Positions 52,523 to 63,940 of a DNA stretch of 64,000 nucleotides are shown piece by piece. The position numbers and the translations under genes were made by a program. The notes beneath the pieces were generated by a model that saw only the letters and a list, made by a program, of their open reading frames with translations, did no database searches and was not told where the DNA came from. The first letter of the stretch is position 1. Each line of letters begins with the position of its first letter. Source of the DNA: Meghimatium bilineatum (lineage: Eukaryota; Mollusca; Gastropoda; Stylommatophora; Philomycidae); assembly GCA_034231615.1 (NCBI GenBank), contig CM067309.1:30025860-30089859 (forward strand), read 5' to 3'.

Positions 52523-52721
52523 GTGGCGAAGTGGTTAGTGCTCGTCTGTGACGGCCAAGGTACCGAGTTCGATCCCCGCCATAGGCAATTATGCATCCGG
52601 ACCGTTCAGAAAGCAATGGATAACTACTGAACGTATTTATATTGCCTAGAAAAATCACAACAGCCAACAAATACTGGGTTGGTAGATAAGTCCTGCAAAG
52701 GATATGCTACCAATTTTTTTT
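52523..52721 (+). mobile_element. SINE-B, intact copy with TSD
   Basis: Flanked by the 13-bp repeat TTAACATAACGAT (52510-52522, 52722-52734). Head GTGGCGAAGTGGTTAGTGCT (A box), CGTCTGTGACGGCCAAGG, ACCGAGTTCGATCCCCGCC (B box); body GCATCCGGACCGTTCAGAAA, TATTGCCTAGAAAAATC; end GATATGCTACCAA and a T run. It is 199 bp and gives the reference ends for the family. Confidence 0.93.
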
Positions 52722-52734
52722 TTAACATAACGAT

Positions 52735-53130
52735 AACATCACAAGCTATAACTTCATTCTGGCCACGTCACTTCAAATCACAATCACACAGACAAACAAA
52801 CAACCAATGAAATCAACTTGGGCGCACACAAATATAATGGCACATTGAAAATGAGTTGTTTGATCTTTCAACTGACTTCATTTTCCACAAATCATACGCT
52901 AAAGAAAATGCATTCCCGTTCATGATTGTGTTTCTTGACATTTTCTGTGCATCGATGTCGACAGTGGGGGAGGGGGGGGGGGGAAGGACACGACAAATAG
53001 TTGAACATTAGAAAGAAATTAAAATTGTTCAAAGCAGCTGCTGGTTAGATCAATGTATTGTTGGTTATTATGACTTAAAACAGCCGCTAACTTGAGCGAT
53101 ATGACAATCATTTATCCAGTCATCCGTCCC
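52735..53130. other. Unassigned; G homopolymer
   Basis: AT-rich spacer with a GGGGGAGGGGGGGGGG run near 52.97 kb. Confidence 0.45.
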
Positions 53131-53147
53131 AAGATGGACTATCTACG

Positions 53148-53972
53148 TTTATGTCTATGCTGCCACTTCAATTATTCTATGGCAAATACGTGCCCATGCT
53201 GCCACTTCAATTATTCTATGGCAAATACGTGCCCATGCTGCCACTTCAATTATTCTATGGCAAATACGTGCCCATGCTGCCACTTCAATTATTCTATGGC
53301 AAATACGTGCCCATGCAGACACTTCAATTATTCTATGGCAAATACGTGCCCATGCTGCCACTTCAATTATGCTATGGCAAATACGTGCCCATGCTGCCAC
53401 TTCAATTATTCTATGGCAAATACGTGCCCATGCTGCCACTTCAATTATTCTATGGCAAATACGTGCCCATGCTGCCACTTCAATTATTCTATGGCAAATA
53501 TGTGCCCATGCAGACACTTCAATTATTCTATGGCAAATACGTGCCCATGCTGCCACTTCAATTATTCTATGGCAAATACGTGCCCATGATGCCACTTCAA
53601 TTATTCTATGACAAATACGTGCCCATGCTGCAACTTCAATTATTCTATGGCAAATACGTGCCCATGCTGCCACTTCAATTATTCTATGGCAAATACGTGC
53701 CCATGCTGCAACTTCAATTATTCTATGGCAAATACGTGCCCATGCTGCCACTTCAATTATTCTATGGCAAATACGTGCCCATGCTGCCACTTCAATTATT
53801 CTATGGCAAATACGTGCCCATGCTGCCACTTCAATTATTCTATGGCAAATACGTGCCCATGCTGGAACTTCAATTATTCTATGGCAAATACGTGCCCATG
53901 CTGCAACTTCAATTATTCTATGGCAAATACGTGCCCATGCTGGAACTTCATTTATTCTATGGCAAATATTCT
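53148..53972 (+). repeat. 39-bp minisatellite, about 21 copies
   Basis: Unit TGCCCATGCTGCCACTTCAA, TTATTCTATGGCAAATACG, with CAGACAC, CTGCAAC and CTGGAAC variants. It is 13 codons without a stop in any plus frame and in at least one minus frame, so up to 280 codons appear open. A translated product is not supported. Confidence 0.96.
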
Positions 53973-54137
53973 ATACAGACGAGTCATGTTTAGTACATTG
54001 AAGATAAAATTTCTTAAACTATCGCCCCGGACCATGGGGCATTTGTCTATTGAACATAATGTACCATTTAATGTACATTAAAATGGAACAATATATTTTC
54101 AATGTTCTATTTTCACTGCACACAATAATACTATAAT

Positions 54138-54754
54138 GGTTGGTTGGTTGGTTGCTGATCCAGCGGTCCATGGGCTCATGCCCTTTGACCTAATGCCATT
54201 AAATGGCATTATATAGCTGGAAAGTCTGTGGATTTTCGGCCCACCACGCGACATAGCCAGAGAATAACTATCACACCTCCAGGAAGGTAGGTTTCAACCT
54301 ATGCACTGCTCCTAACCACTGTAGTCAAAATAGGGTTCCTGTGCTAATTCCCAGCCACCAATTGACTACTGGTTATGCCGAACTTCTCTATTGCTCCAGG
54401 CATGCAACCATATGTTCAGGTCAAAAGTATTGTCACATCCAGAGTCACTGTGCCTCTATGTTGAGTCTAAGCCATAGGAAAATAACAGTGCTGTCAGTTT
54501 GCTCCTCCCTAGTGCTGCACAATACATCTCTGGCTCCCTCCCAACCACAGAGGGTGCCATACATATATATTCAGGTAAACATGAAACACATTTTAACAAC
54601 AAAATAAACGCACAATTGTATAGATGATATGCCATTAAGCTTCTATAAGAAGATAACCTCAATATAACGGCATGTCATCCACTAAGGTTTTCTGTTGCAT
54701 GGGTGGTTTGTCTAGTGGGCCATTGATGAGACCCACAGACGCAACCACATGCGT
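54138..54754 (-). mobile_element. Modular retroposon, type II, with TSD
   Basis: 617-bp insertion flanked by the 13-bp repeat ATAATACTATAAT (54125-54137, 54755-54767). On the minus strand it starts ACGCATGTGGTTGCG (module M), continues into a ~480-bp body and ends in an AACC run (plus strand GGTTGGTTGGTTGGTTGC). It has no intact frame. Its second copy is at 20.38-21.0 kb. Confidence 0.92.
54615..54753 (-). repeat. Structured module M, copy 4
   Basis: First 139 bp of the type II element on the minus strand. Both potential stems are present; the 3' arm of the second stem is weakened (ATATCATC). Confidence 0.8.
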
Positions 54755-54772
54755 ATAATACTATAATAGAAT

Positions 54773-54920
54773 AATAGAAAACGTCAGAGACATCCTGAAC
54801 AGACACGGTCATAGCACAGCCACGGCCACACATCTGGCTTTAGAACGCAAACTCGAGCTCCAATCACCCCTACGCTTAACGGCAAGAGTGGATCACAAAC
54901 AACCCGGGGAAAGACAATAG
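54773..54920 (+). pseudogene. LINE C-terminal tail (family 2), copy 2
   Basis: Plus frame: IIENVRDILNRHGHSTATAT, HLALERKLELQSPLRLTARV, DHKQPGERQ and a stop. It matches the 20.1-kb copy; the GRPRKRW part is missing beyond the TSD of the neighbouring retroposon. Confidence 0.78.
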
Positions 54921-55049
54921 ACAATAATACTAAACATAACCGTTTTGACAATTAGTGAGTTTTTTTTAACCACTATATTATCACTGTTGTTCATTTGGTG
55001 TGTAATATTCTTCAGACATAAAGGGATTGACAGCGACTACCATACTTAT
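54921..55049. other. No recognised feature
   Basis: AT-rich spacer with a T run. Confidence 0.4.
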
Positions 55050-55395
55050 ATGGATGCGAAAGTTGGAAAGGAATATCAACTTAGAACAAAGACTAAACAC
55101 CTTTGAAAATAAATCTGTTAGAAGGCTACTGAACATACGTTGGTCAGACTTCAAATCAAACACAATTGTTAGCCAAGAATTAAAAAAAAAGAGTATGTAT
55201 TCACCTATATCACGTTGCTGGAATTACATCGGACACGCGCTACGAATGGATACCGAAAGACTCACCTGTCTAACTTTGATGTGGCCACCAAAGAGCAAGA
55301 GAAAACGAGAAAGGCCAAAAAAAAATTTACGTAGAACTATTATGTTATGTGCGTATCTTGACAAAGGCCTTTTGGCCCTAAAACGTCGATTATGT
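55050..55395 (+). pseudogene. LINE RT C-terminal tail (family 5), copy 2
   Basis: Plus frame: LIWMRKLERNINLEQRLNTF, ENKSVRRLLNIRWSDFKSN, SRCWNYIGHALRMDTERLTC, LTLMWPPKSKRKRERPKKNL, RRTI. It is followed by a GGCC motif (TTGACAAAGGCCTTTTGGCC). The RRTI end matches the tail at 31.5 kb. Confidence 0.85.
55356..55391 (+). repeat. GGCC stem motif, copy 3
   Basis: TGACAAAGGCCTTTTGGCCC then TAAAACGTCG; AGGCC and GGCCC can pair around the TTTT. Confidence 0.6.
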
Positions 55396-55759
55396 CCTGT
55401 GCATTGTCATTTGTATAATTATATTCTGTATTTGTTGTGTAAATTAATTCATGTAGGCATCCGACAGTGACAGTGTGTCAGTCGTTATCCAGTAGAACTA
55501 CATTACCTGTCTCTCACGTGAGTATTATTTTCATTCTGTTCTACTAGCAGTACTACCTTTTATTGATTAACTATTACAGGAGAACGTTTCACCATCGGTA
55601 TCAGAAAAAATTAAGATCTACAGCAAATTGCAATGAAACGAGAGACATGGACATTTATGACATCCGCCGTATGTGCCGTCTTTGGCCTTAGAGGAATAAC
55701 GAACTAATCATACTTACAGTTGACCATGCAACAGTAATAGCATCCCTTCTTTATGAATC

Positions 55760-55985
55760 TTTCCTGAGAAACGTTGGCACAAGAGATCTAACTATTTCAA
55801 TGTAGACATCAATTCCTGAGAAAACTTGGCACAAGAGATCTATTTCAATGTAGACATCAATTCGTGAGAGAAGCTGGCACAAGAGATCTATTTCAATGTA
55901 GACATCAATTCGTGAGAGAAGCTGGCACAAGAGATCTATTTCAATGTAGACATCAATTCCTGAGAGAAGTTGGCACAAGAGATCA
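55760..55985 (+). repeat. 48-bp repeat, about 4.5 copies
   Basis: Unit TTCGTGAGAGAAGCTGGCAC, AAGAGATCTATTTCAATGTA, GACATCAA. It merges in frame with the next ORF. Confidence 0.9.
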
Positions 55986-56214
55986 GACTAGCTTTGTCTA
56001 CTCAGGAATTGTACAACAGCTGCAGAGAACCTCTGACAAGCTACTACTCAACAAAAACATGCTAAAAGAAAGGCAAGAGCTGCTCAATGCCCCAAACGCT
56101 CTTCCCACACTCTTCCCAGAGTGTGAATGGATATCGCAAACACTCACAGGGCTGCTCATAAGCCAGTCGGCCACATGTCAGCCATCATCATCTTCTGTTG
56201 AGATACATGTTTGA
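55986..56214 (+). other. Unassigned open frame after the 48-bp array
   Basis: Frame TSFVYSGIVQQLQRTSDKLL, LNKNMLKERQELLNAPNALP, TLFPECEWISQTLTGLLISQ, SATCQPSSSSVEIHV and stop. Composition is more coding-like than the flanks and it is not repetitive. I do not recognise it; it may be a piece of an unfamiliar mobile element or an unannotated exon. Confidence 0.35.
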
Positions 56215-56369
56215 GCCAAAATAGCCACAGTCGACTACAACGGACAAACAACAATTGGGAAAATGAAATTACATATTTTTTAAGGAAGTGAACACGGCAC
56301 ACTTCTTTAAGCTATAACTGATATACATTTCTATGTCAAAGAAATTGTGATTCCATTCAGCTTGTGTTC
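56215..56369. other. No recognised feature
   Basis: AT-rich spacer. Confidence 0.4.
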
Positions 56370-57795
<1,426 letters not shown>

Positions 57796-57849
57796 TATAT
57801 TGTCACATGCAGATAAGAGATTTAGAGGAAGAAGAGTTCTCTGGAGATA

Positions 57850-58385
57850 GCCTTCTTGTGTGCTGTTTGTATGCTTTTCCCTGTGGTTTCTTTGATTTCT
57901 GTGATCCATCTTTTACATGGTCTGCCTCTCGTTTTATATTTGTTATATTATAGTCTATGTGTCATAGCCATTTGTGTCATGTTGTTTGTTGGTAGTCTGG
58001 AGGCATGTGAAAACTATTTGATCTGTTGTCTTTTGATGTGTTCCAATACTGGTATTGTTTTGGTTATCTGTCTGATGTTATCGTTTGTAATTTTTATATC
58101 TTAATGACACTCCAAGTATTCTTCGTAGACTCGTCCTTTCTGCTTTCACTATTTTTCTTTTATCTTGTGCTGTCATTGTCCAGGTTTGGCACTGGTAGAA
58201 CAGTGATGAGATAATAATAGTCGTCAATAATGCAGCTGTAGTGTCTATGTTTACATTTTTGTTCTTAAAAATACGTGTCATTTTTCCTAGGATCTGGTAT
58301 GTTCTGTTGCATCGATTTTATATCTCTTCACTGTTTTTCCCTTCACTCGATATAATGCTTCAAAAGTAAGTGAGCTTCTTTACCC
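57850..58385 (-). pseudogene. LINE RT C-terminal tail (family 7-like)
   Basis: Minus strand: MTRIFKNKNVNIDTTAALLT, TIIISSLFYQCQTWTMTAQD, KRKIVKAERTSLRRILGVS, then after shifts NDNIRQITKTIPVLEHIKRQ, QIK-FSH-SRL, RGRPCKRWITEIKETTGKS. Broken by at least three frame changes. Confidence 0.78.
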
Positions 58386-58433
58386 GTTTAATGTGTTTAT
58401 TATCGATGGAGATAATATAATTTATAAAAAAGC

Positions 58434-58540
58434 GTCGCTGGAATTAAATCGGACTCGCGCTACGAATGGATACTGTATACCTATCTATCTGTGCCTGTAC
58501 CTAACCTGATGCAGATATTTTGGTTGAAACGTTGATTCTT
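58434..58540 (+). pseudogene. LINE family 5 scrap plus GGCC-like end
   Basis: CGCTGGAATTAAATCGGACT, CGCGCTACGAATGGATAC matches the RCWNYIGHALRMDT block of the 55.2-kb tail. The sequence TTTTGGTTGAAACGTTGATT, 40 bp on, matches the right half of the GGCC motif. Confidence 0.6.
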
Positions 58541-59074
58541 TATATTCTTCATCGTAAAACCGCAACTTAACATGTTTTAATATTACCATTTGATTTGATT
58601 CAATGCAAGATATAAGGGAAGAAATCATCCCGATTTATTTGTAACATGTCCACCTGCTTCTACACACCAGTACATTATGACATATATCGATCAAGCGGAT
58701 CAATATGAGAGTTGAGCAACACTTACACGCATACATGCACAACCACTACACGCAATCATAAAATATACGATAAATACAGATTCAAAAGAACGCGATTGTA
58801 AAGAATTGTTCAACTAACATAATAATCGATTTGTTATGATAATCGAACCAGGAAGTGATGCCTTGCATCATTCAGTCAAGGTGAGGGGATATCACACAAA
58901 ATGTAGGCATACATCTTTCCCAGAACCAGCAGTTAAAATGTATGTCACTCAATAGTCTCATAACGGCAGACATCTTACCTCATAAATCATTATATCATGC
59001 ACTGGATAGTAAGACCTTTAACTAGATTTTTTCTTAGTCAATCTCCATGGCTTCACATCGTCTCCGAATTTTAC
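58541..59074. other. No recognised feature
   Basis: AT-rich spacer. Confidence 0.4.
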
Positions 59075-59507
59075 AAGCACATTTAAGCTTGTGTATGTGT
59101 GGTAAACATTATACACGCACATTTAAGCTTGTGTATGTGTGGTAAACATTATACACGCACATTTAAGCTTTTGTATGTGTGGTAAACATTACATACGCAC
59201 ATTTAAGCTTTGTATGTGTGGTAAACATTATACACGCACATTTAAGCTTTTGTATGTGTGGTAAACATTATACACGCACATTTAAGCTTTGTATGTGTGG
59301 TAAACATTATACACGCACATTTAAGCTTGTGTATGTGTGGTAAACATTACATACGCACATTTAAGCTTTGTATGTGTGGTAAACATTATACACGCACATT
59401 TAAGCTTGTGTATGTGTGGTAAACGGTAAACATTATACACGCACGTTGAAGCTTGTGTATGTGTTGTAAACATTATACAGGCACATGTAAGATTATGTAT
59501 GTATGTG
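59075..59507 (+). repeat. 40-bp minisatellite, about 10 copies, interrupted by SINE-A
   Basis: Unit ACACGCACATTTAAGCTTGT, GTATGTGTGGTAAACATTAT. A final 1.3 copies resume at 59781-59832 after the SINE. Confidence 0.93.
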
Positions 59508-59780
59508 GGAGCCGCGTAGCGCAGTGGTTAGCGCACTGGCTTCGCATATGAGTGATCCTATGTTAATTCCCCATTTGAGGCGGAAATGTTTTTCAGATCG
59601 CAGCTGCTCAAGAGTCGACCCTGCCTTAATTGGGTATCGGATTAATCCGGGGAGTAAAGACTGCGAGGGAGAGGAGATTGCTACCGCCCTCATTTGCAGA
59701 GACACTGAAATGGGAGATCTCTAACATCTCACACCCCTACGACATTAGAACATGCTATGGTTTGCTTTACTTTACTATGA
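59508..59780 (+). mobile_element. SINE-A, copy 3, inside the 40-bp array
   Basis: GAGCCGCGTAGCGCAGTGGT (A box), TGGCTTCGCATATGAGTGAT, AGATCGCAGCTGCTCAAGAG, GGATTAATCCGGGGAGTAAA, CATCTCACACCCCTACG and CTTTACTTTAC end. The B box is degraded (TGTTAATTCC). No clear TSD, although the array resumes on the other side. Confidence 0.88.
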
Positions 59781-59832
59781 ACGGTAAACATTATACACGC
59801 ACATTTAAGATAGTGTATGTACTGTAAACATT

Positions 59833-60043
59833 ATTTCCTGACATATAAAGCTTCTGATTTTATAATATTTATGTTCATTAGCGACAACAGACACATTTAG
59901 AAAACAAGGTATTCAAAGAGTGGCTCGCCATAACAAATATAAACTATATTCAAATATACAATAAAAATACATTATGTACTGGCTTTATAATTTGTATACA
60001 GTAATCGATAACAATTATCTATTTATAATTTGTATACAGTAAT
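59833..60043. other. Spacer with a 38-40-bp duplication
   Basis: TTTATAATTTGTATACAGTA ATCGAT occurs twice in a row (about 59.99 and 60.03 kb), directly before the LINE end. Confidence 0.6.
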
Positions 60044-60184
60044 CGATGGAGAGCAGCTAGAAAGTCACGGATAGACCAAGATCCGTCTACTGTCGTCATT
60101 ACATGTCCGAACTGTCCAAGGACATTTACAGCTCGAATAGGGCTCATTAGCCATCTACAAACTCATAATCAAGGACATAACTAA
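60044..60184 (+). pseudogene. LINE ORF2 C-terminus with C2H2 finger
   Basis: Plus frame: RWRAARKSRIDQDPSTVVIT, CPNCPRTFTARIGLISHLQT, HNQGHN and stop. CP-C-R-F-ARIGL-SHL-TH is the single C2H2 finger that ends ORF2 in the LINE lineage with LRW-GH-VRM (30.5 kb) and DLTK-FDT (0.9 kb). The 3' UTR begins AATTTTCAAAAGTGGATGTA. Only the end of the protein is present. Confidence 0.85.
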
Positions 60185-60254
60185 AATTGAATTTTCAAAA
60201 GTGGATGTAACAAATGGTCATCATCACTTGTGATGGACGAATAACACACAGATA

Positions 60255-60505
60255 ATAATCTAGCAAGGTCACAATTCAGACCCAGTCAAATGATAACAAT
60301 TCAAAGAATGTGGTCTAGCAAGGTCACAATTCAGACCCAGTCAAATGATAACAATTCAAAGAATGTGGTCTAGCAATGTCACAATTCAGACCCAGTCAAA
60401 TAATAACAATTCAAAGTGGTCTAGCAAGGTCACAAATCTGACCCAGTCAAATAATAACAATTCACAGAATGTGGTCTAGCAACGATACAAATAACACCGA
60501 GTCAA
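60255..60505 (+). repeat. 55-bp minisatellite, about 5 copies
   Basis: Unit GTCTAGCAAGGTCACAATTC, AGACCCAGTCAAATGATAAC, AATTCAAAGAATGTG. Confidence 0.92.
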
Positions 60506-60785
60506 ATAAATGACGTATGTACACATTTTAGAAATATAAAGGTAATAACATTTTTTGTTCCTTGAAGTCAGGGGGTGGGCCGAATACGGACTGCGTAGGG
60601 CCGGCCAATGTGATTGAAGTTGTATGCTCCTGAGATCAGACAGTATTAAATTACAAACTATCGGATCCAAACTGTAAAGTTTCATGCTAAACAGTGATAA
60701 GGATAAAATTATAACTTCGAAATTATAGCACGTAACTCCGTAACCCCTATCGATAATCTCCTGCTATCTCAGATAACATTCAGGC
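60506..60785. other. No recognised feature
   Basis: Unique-looking spacer. Confidence 0.4.
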
Positions 60786-60787
60786 TG

Positions 60788-60855
60788 TAAACGATGTCGC
60801 TGATCATCATCATGTGCTGTATCAATAAAGGTTGGCTGTAACAGAACTCCTACAT
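60788..60855 (-). pseudogene. LINE family 1, 3' scrap (copy E)
   Basis: ATCATCATCATGTGCTGTAT, AATAAAGGTTGGCTGTAAC corresponds to the QPTF-AETA-DDD end and TGATGATGAT tail of family 1 on the minus strand. Confidence 0.5.
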
Positions 60856-60857
60856 AC

Positions 60858-60916
60858 CGCTAGCACCCGTGATCTCTTGAGTACAATGTGAACGGCTTAA
60901 CAACTCTAGGGAGATG
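60858..60916 (-). mobile_element. tRNA-like SINE head (family D), fragment
   Basis: Minus strand: GCATCTCCCTAGAGTTGTTA, AGCCGTTCACATTGTACTCA, AGAGATCACGGGT matches the head at 43.83 kb up to the B box. Confidence 0.5.
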
Positions 60917-60959
60917 CACATCCTGACAAACCAGATAATGTGGAAGAGATATGATACAA

Positions 60960-61134
60960 AGATTATTTATATACGAGGATGTATGCGTTTATGTACGAGG
61001 ATGAATGTGTTTATGTACGAGGATGTATGTGTTTATGTACGAGGATGTATGTGTTTATGTACGAGGATGAATGTGTTTATGTACGAGGATGAATGTGTTT
61101 ATGTACGAGGATGAATGTGTTTATATACGGGGAT
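60960..61134 (+). repeat. 22-bp minisatellite, about 7 copies, interrupted by a retroposon
   Basis: Unit TGTGTTTATGTACGAGGATG followed by AA or TA. The last unit is the variant TTTATATACGGGGAT. Related units (GTTTATATAAGGGTATAATG) stand at 61.93-62.05 kb. Confidence 0.92.
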
Positions 61135-61777
61135 TTTTCTTCTTCTTCTTCTTTCGTTCACTTGAAACATGTCTATATCTGTAATTCTGTCTCCTGAATA
61201 AAACTCACTGTCTTTTGTAGTTCATACAATGTCCCATAGAGCTTTGATTCCAGTGTTGTTTCCTCTGGCCAATATGTCTGCCTCAGCGTTTCATGCTCAA
61301 AACACTCTTGAAGTATATGTTTGGCACTCTGTGCTGCATATGGCCGTGGCCGTATTGCCAATCTTGAACTTTGTATACATGTGACTGCGGAGTCGGTTGT
61401 GTCCTGTTCTGAGACGTAGAATTCTAACTTGTTCTGATCTCTTCATAATGTGAAAGATGAATGTGTTTATATACGGGGTTATGCATGAGGTTGCTTCTGT
61501 GGGTCCCATCTATGGCCCACTAGACAAACTACCCATGCAATACAAAAAAAACCTTAGTAGATGACATGCCGTTATATTGAGCTCTCCCATGGAAGCTTTG
61601 TAGCATGTCATCTATACAATTACAGACTCCCTCTGAGTAAAAGGCTCATTCAATAGACATTGCAATAAGTTGAAAGTTGAAGTCTCCTGGGCATGAAAGA
61701 AGGCTCAGAAAAACCTTCCCACTGAACATAGGAAGTAAGAGCTAATCGCTCGCAATTCCTGGGGTTCTCAAACAAAC
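61135..61777 (-). mobile_element. Chimeric retroposon type I, full copy with TSD
   Basis: 643-bp insertion flanked by ATATACGGGGAT (61123-61134, 61778-61789). On the minus strand: GTTTGTTTGAGAACCCCAGG, a ~155-bp body, module M, ATAACCCCGTATATAAACAC, then the zinc-binding LINE tail (KRSEQVRILRLRTGHNRLRS, HMYTKFKIGNTA, QSAKHILQECFEHETLRQTY, SKLYGTLYELQKTVSFIQ) and TTTCAAGTGAACGAAAGAAG with a GAA tail. The Cys pair of the finger is lost by mutation (no CTCG block). Non-coding chimera of a LINE 3' end and unrelated sequence. Confidence 0.9.
61483..61620 (+). repeat. Structured module M, copy 5 (internal in type I)
   Basis: Relative to the 3' tail, the module is in the opposite orientation to types II and III. 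The GATGACATGC / GCATGTCATC stem is perfect in this copy. Confidence 0.8.
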
Positions 61778-61930
61778 ATATACGGGGATGGATGGATACA
61801 ACTAAATATTGAATCATGTTCAATATAGGAAAAGAGATAATAATAAGGTTGTTTATATAACACTTTCATTACTGTGTGTTTTCCTGTTTTTAAGCAGTGC
61901 TGGGAGGCTTTATTTTTTTTTACTGCATTG
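61778..61930. other. Spacer after the type I element
   Basis: Contains ATTGAATCATGTTCAATATAGG, a partial repeat of the sequence at 62.07 kb (AAATTATGTTCAATACAGG). Confidence 0.5.
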
Positions 61931-62050
61931 TTTATATTAGGGAATAATGTGTTTATATAAGGGTATAATGTGTTTATATAAGGGTATAATTTGTTTATAT
62001 AAGGGTATAATGTGTTTATACAAAGGGTATAATGTGTTTATATACGTCGA
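61931..62050 (+). repeat. 23-25-bp minisatellite, about 5 copies
   Basis: Unit AATGTGTTTATATAAGGGTA T, related to the array at 60.96 kb. Confidence 0.88.
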
Positions 62051-62989
62051 TGATTAGACACCACTAGATATAAAATTATGTTCAATACAGGAAGCGAAAA
62101 GACACTTCAAAAACAAACTTATGACATAAAATTCAATATCGATTTAATGTTTTTTTCTATGAACATTCTCACACTCCTGTCGGTGAGCAGGATAGAATGT
62201 TAATCTGAATTCATGTAAATAACACGATTTCTAGAATGAGACAACAATCTGAAGATTAAGGCAATCAAAGGTCGTTAAGGGAATAGTTCAAGATGGAAAG
62301 TTAACTATCCCAGGAATACAATCTCCCCCCGGGCTAGAGTGGAAAACAAAGGCAAACAATTTTATCTGATGAATATTTAAAAAAAAAAGTAAAGCGGCAA
62401 TCAATGGATGAATGACATTTAGCAACCAGGTCAATACGAAGTGACAGCGTGGCATGAAAATGACAAATTTGACCTCCCAGGTATCTGAAGTTCGAACACT
62501 GTTACAAGACGTTTGGATGGCACTTATACAAGCGAAGATCATTTGGCGCATATTTTTTCTGTTATCAACATCCAATGACGTGGCACTGAAGACGTGGTGG
62601 TACATATCGTTGTTAGTGTGACAGTTGTAACTGCAGCAGTAGTCTCTGATAATGCTCCTATACTAAATATCTGTCTTCTGAATTATATCGCTCGCAGCCT
62701 GTCGATTATCATTTGGTTTTCTTCTAAATATTGAACAGACTCAGAGACTGCATGCCCAGACATCAACCAATACAGATGCTGACATTTGACAAACAAGTCA
62801 AATCATTTCAACAATTTATTAGCCACGTCAGAAAGATTTTTTATATCCACTTAAAATTTCGAAATTTCCTGTAGATGTTCTACAACTCTTTAGCGATGAA
62901 CGCTGTATCGTAATGATTACACTTGTTTCTTGATGACGTGATGCATCGTACGTGGACTAATTCTCAGAAATAATTTAGCAAATAAAATT
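62051..62989. other. No recognised feature
   Basis: AT-rich sequence. The 105-codon minus frame at 62288-62605 resembles nothing known to me. Confidence 0.4.
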
Positions 62990-63112
62990 GATGAATATAA
63001 ACAGCTCAAGATATAGTACAGCAGGGAATTGATGAATATAAACAGCTCAAGATATAGTACAGCAGGGAATTGATGAATATAAACAGCTGAAGATATAGTA
63101 CAGTAGGAAACG
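62990..63112 (+). repeat. 41-bp repeat, 3 copies
   Basis: Unit TTGATGAATATAAACAGCTC, AAGATATAGTACAGCAGGGA, A. Confidence 0.92.
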
Positions 63113-63187
63113 TATGAACATAAGCATTTTACAAGATTTCACAGCAGGAAACTGATTGACGTACAACAAGCTGCCATTATATCGTGA

Positions 63188-63550
63188 TACTCCGTTGACT
63201 GGACTCGATACAGTATTCACTTCAGAACGGCTATATCCATCTCCGTTGACTGGACTCGGTACAGTATTCACTTCAGAACGGCTATATCCACCTCCGTTGA
63301 CTGGACTCGGTACAGTATTCACTTCAGAACGGCTATATCCAATCTCCATTGACTGGACTCCGTACAGTATTCACTTCAGAACGGCTATATCCACCTCCGT
63401 TGACTGGACTCGGTACAGTATTCACTTCAGAACGGCTATATCCAATCTCCGTTGACTGGACTCGGTACAGTATTCACTTCAGAACGGCTATATCCATCTC
63501 CGTTGACTGGACTCGATACAGTATTCACTTCAGAACGGCTATATCCATCA
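63188..63550 (+). repeat. 51-52-bp minisatellite, about 7-8 copies
   Basis: Unit TCCGTTGACTGGACTCGGTA, CAGTATTCACTTCAGAACGG, CTATATCCACC or CCAATC. The 1-bp length difference shifts frames from copy to copy. Confidence 0.94.
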
Positions 63551-63885
63551 ATTTGGTAGCGCATACATCTTCGATCTTAACCCCCATCATTTCTACATAT
63601 ACAGACACACTCGTATGTTTTATATATCTCTTGTTCGTTTTTGTTTTAGCTCTTTCCCTTTCATTTGTATATAACATTTCACCATTTACTTGATTTCTGT
63701 ATTCGTTTTTCCATGTGTAGTGTGATTCCTGATGCGATCATAGCGGTCGTGTGTGTCCACTATTGCTATATATAATTCCAGCAAGAGTAGAAATGTACCC
63801 ACTGTCAACTGTGAGATGTGAATAATACAGGTTTTACCTATAAGAACAACAATAACATCTCATAAAGTACGTAGACAGGGTCTAA
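63551..63885. other. No recognised feature
   Basis: T-rich spacer. Confidence 0.4.
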
Positions 63886-63940
63886 GAAAATGTTCAACGT
63901 TTCGGTCTTAATAACCTCCATCAAGACACAAGAACAAGAC
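63886..63940 (-). repeat. GGCC-type motif, diverged copy
   Basis: On the minus strand GTCTTGATGGAGGTTATTAA, GACCGAAACGTTGAA has the same CTTGATGRAGG...GACCGAAACGTT layout as the motifs at 46.6-58.5 kb. Confidence 0.45.

Noticed and set aside
52523..52600. True tRNA gene
   Set aside because: It is the head of a TSD-flanked 199-bp SINE with other copies.
62288..62605. 105-codon minus frame as a membrane protein gene
   Set aside because: No family resemblance, no splice or promoter signals, typical chance frame in AT-rich DNA.
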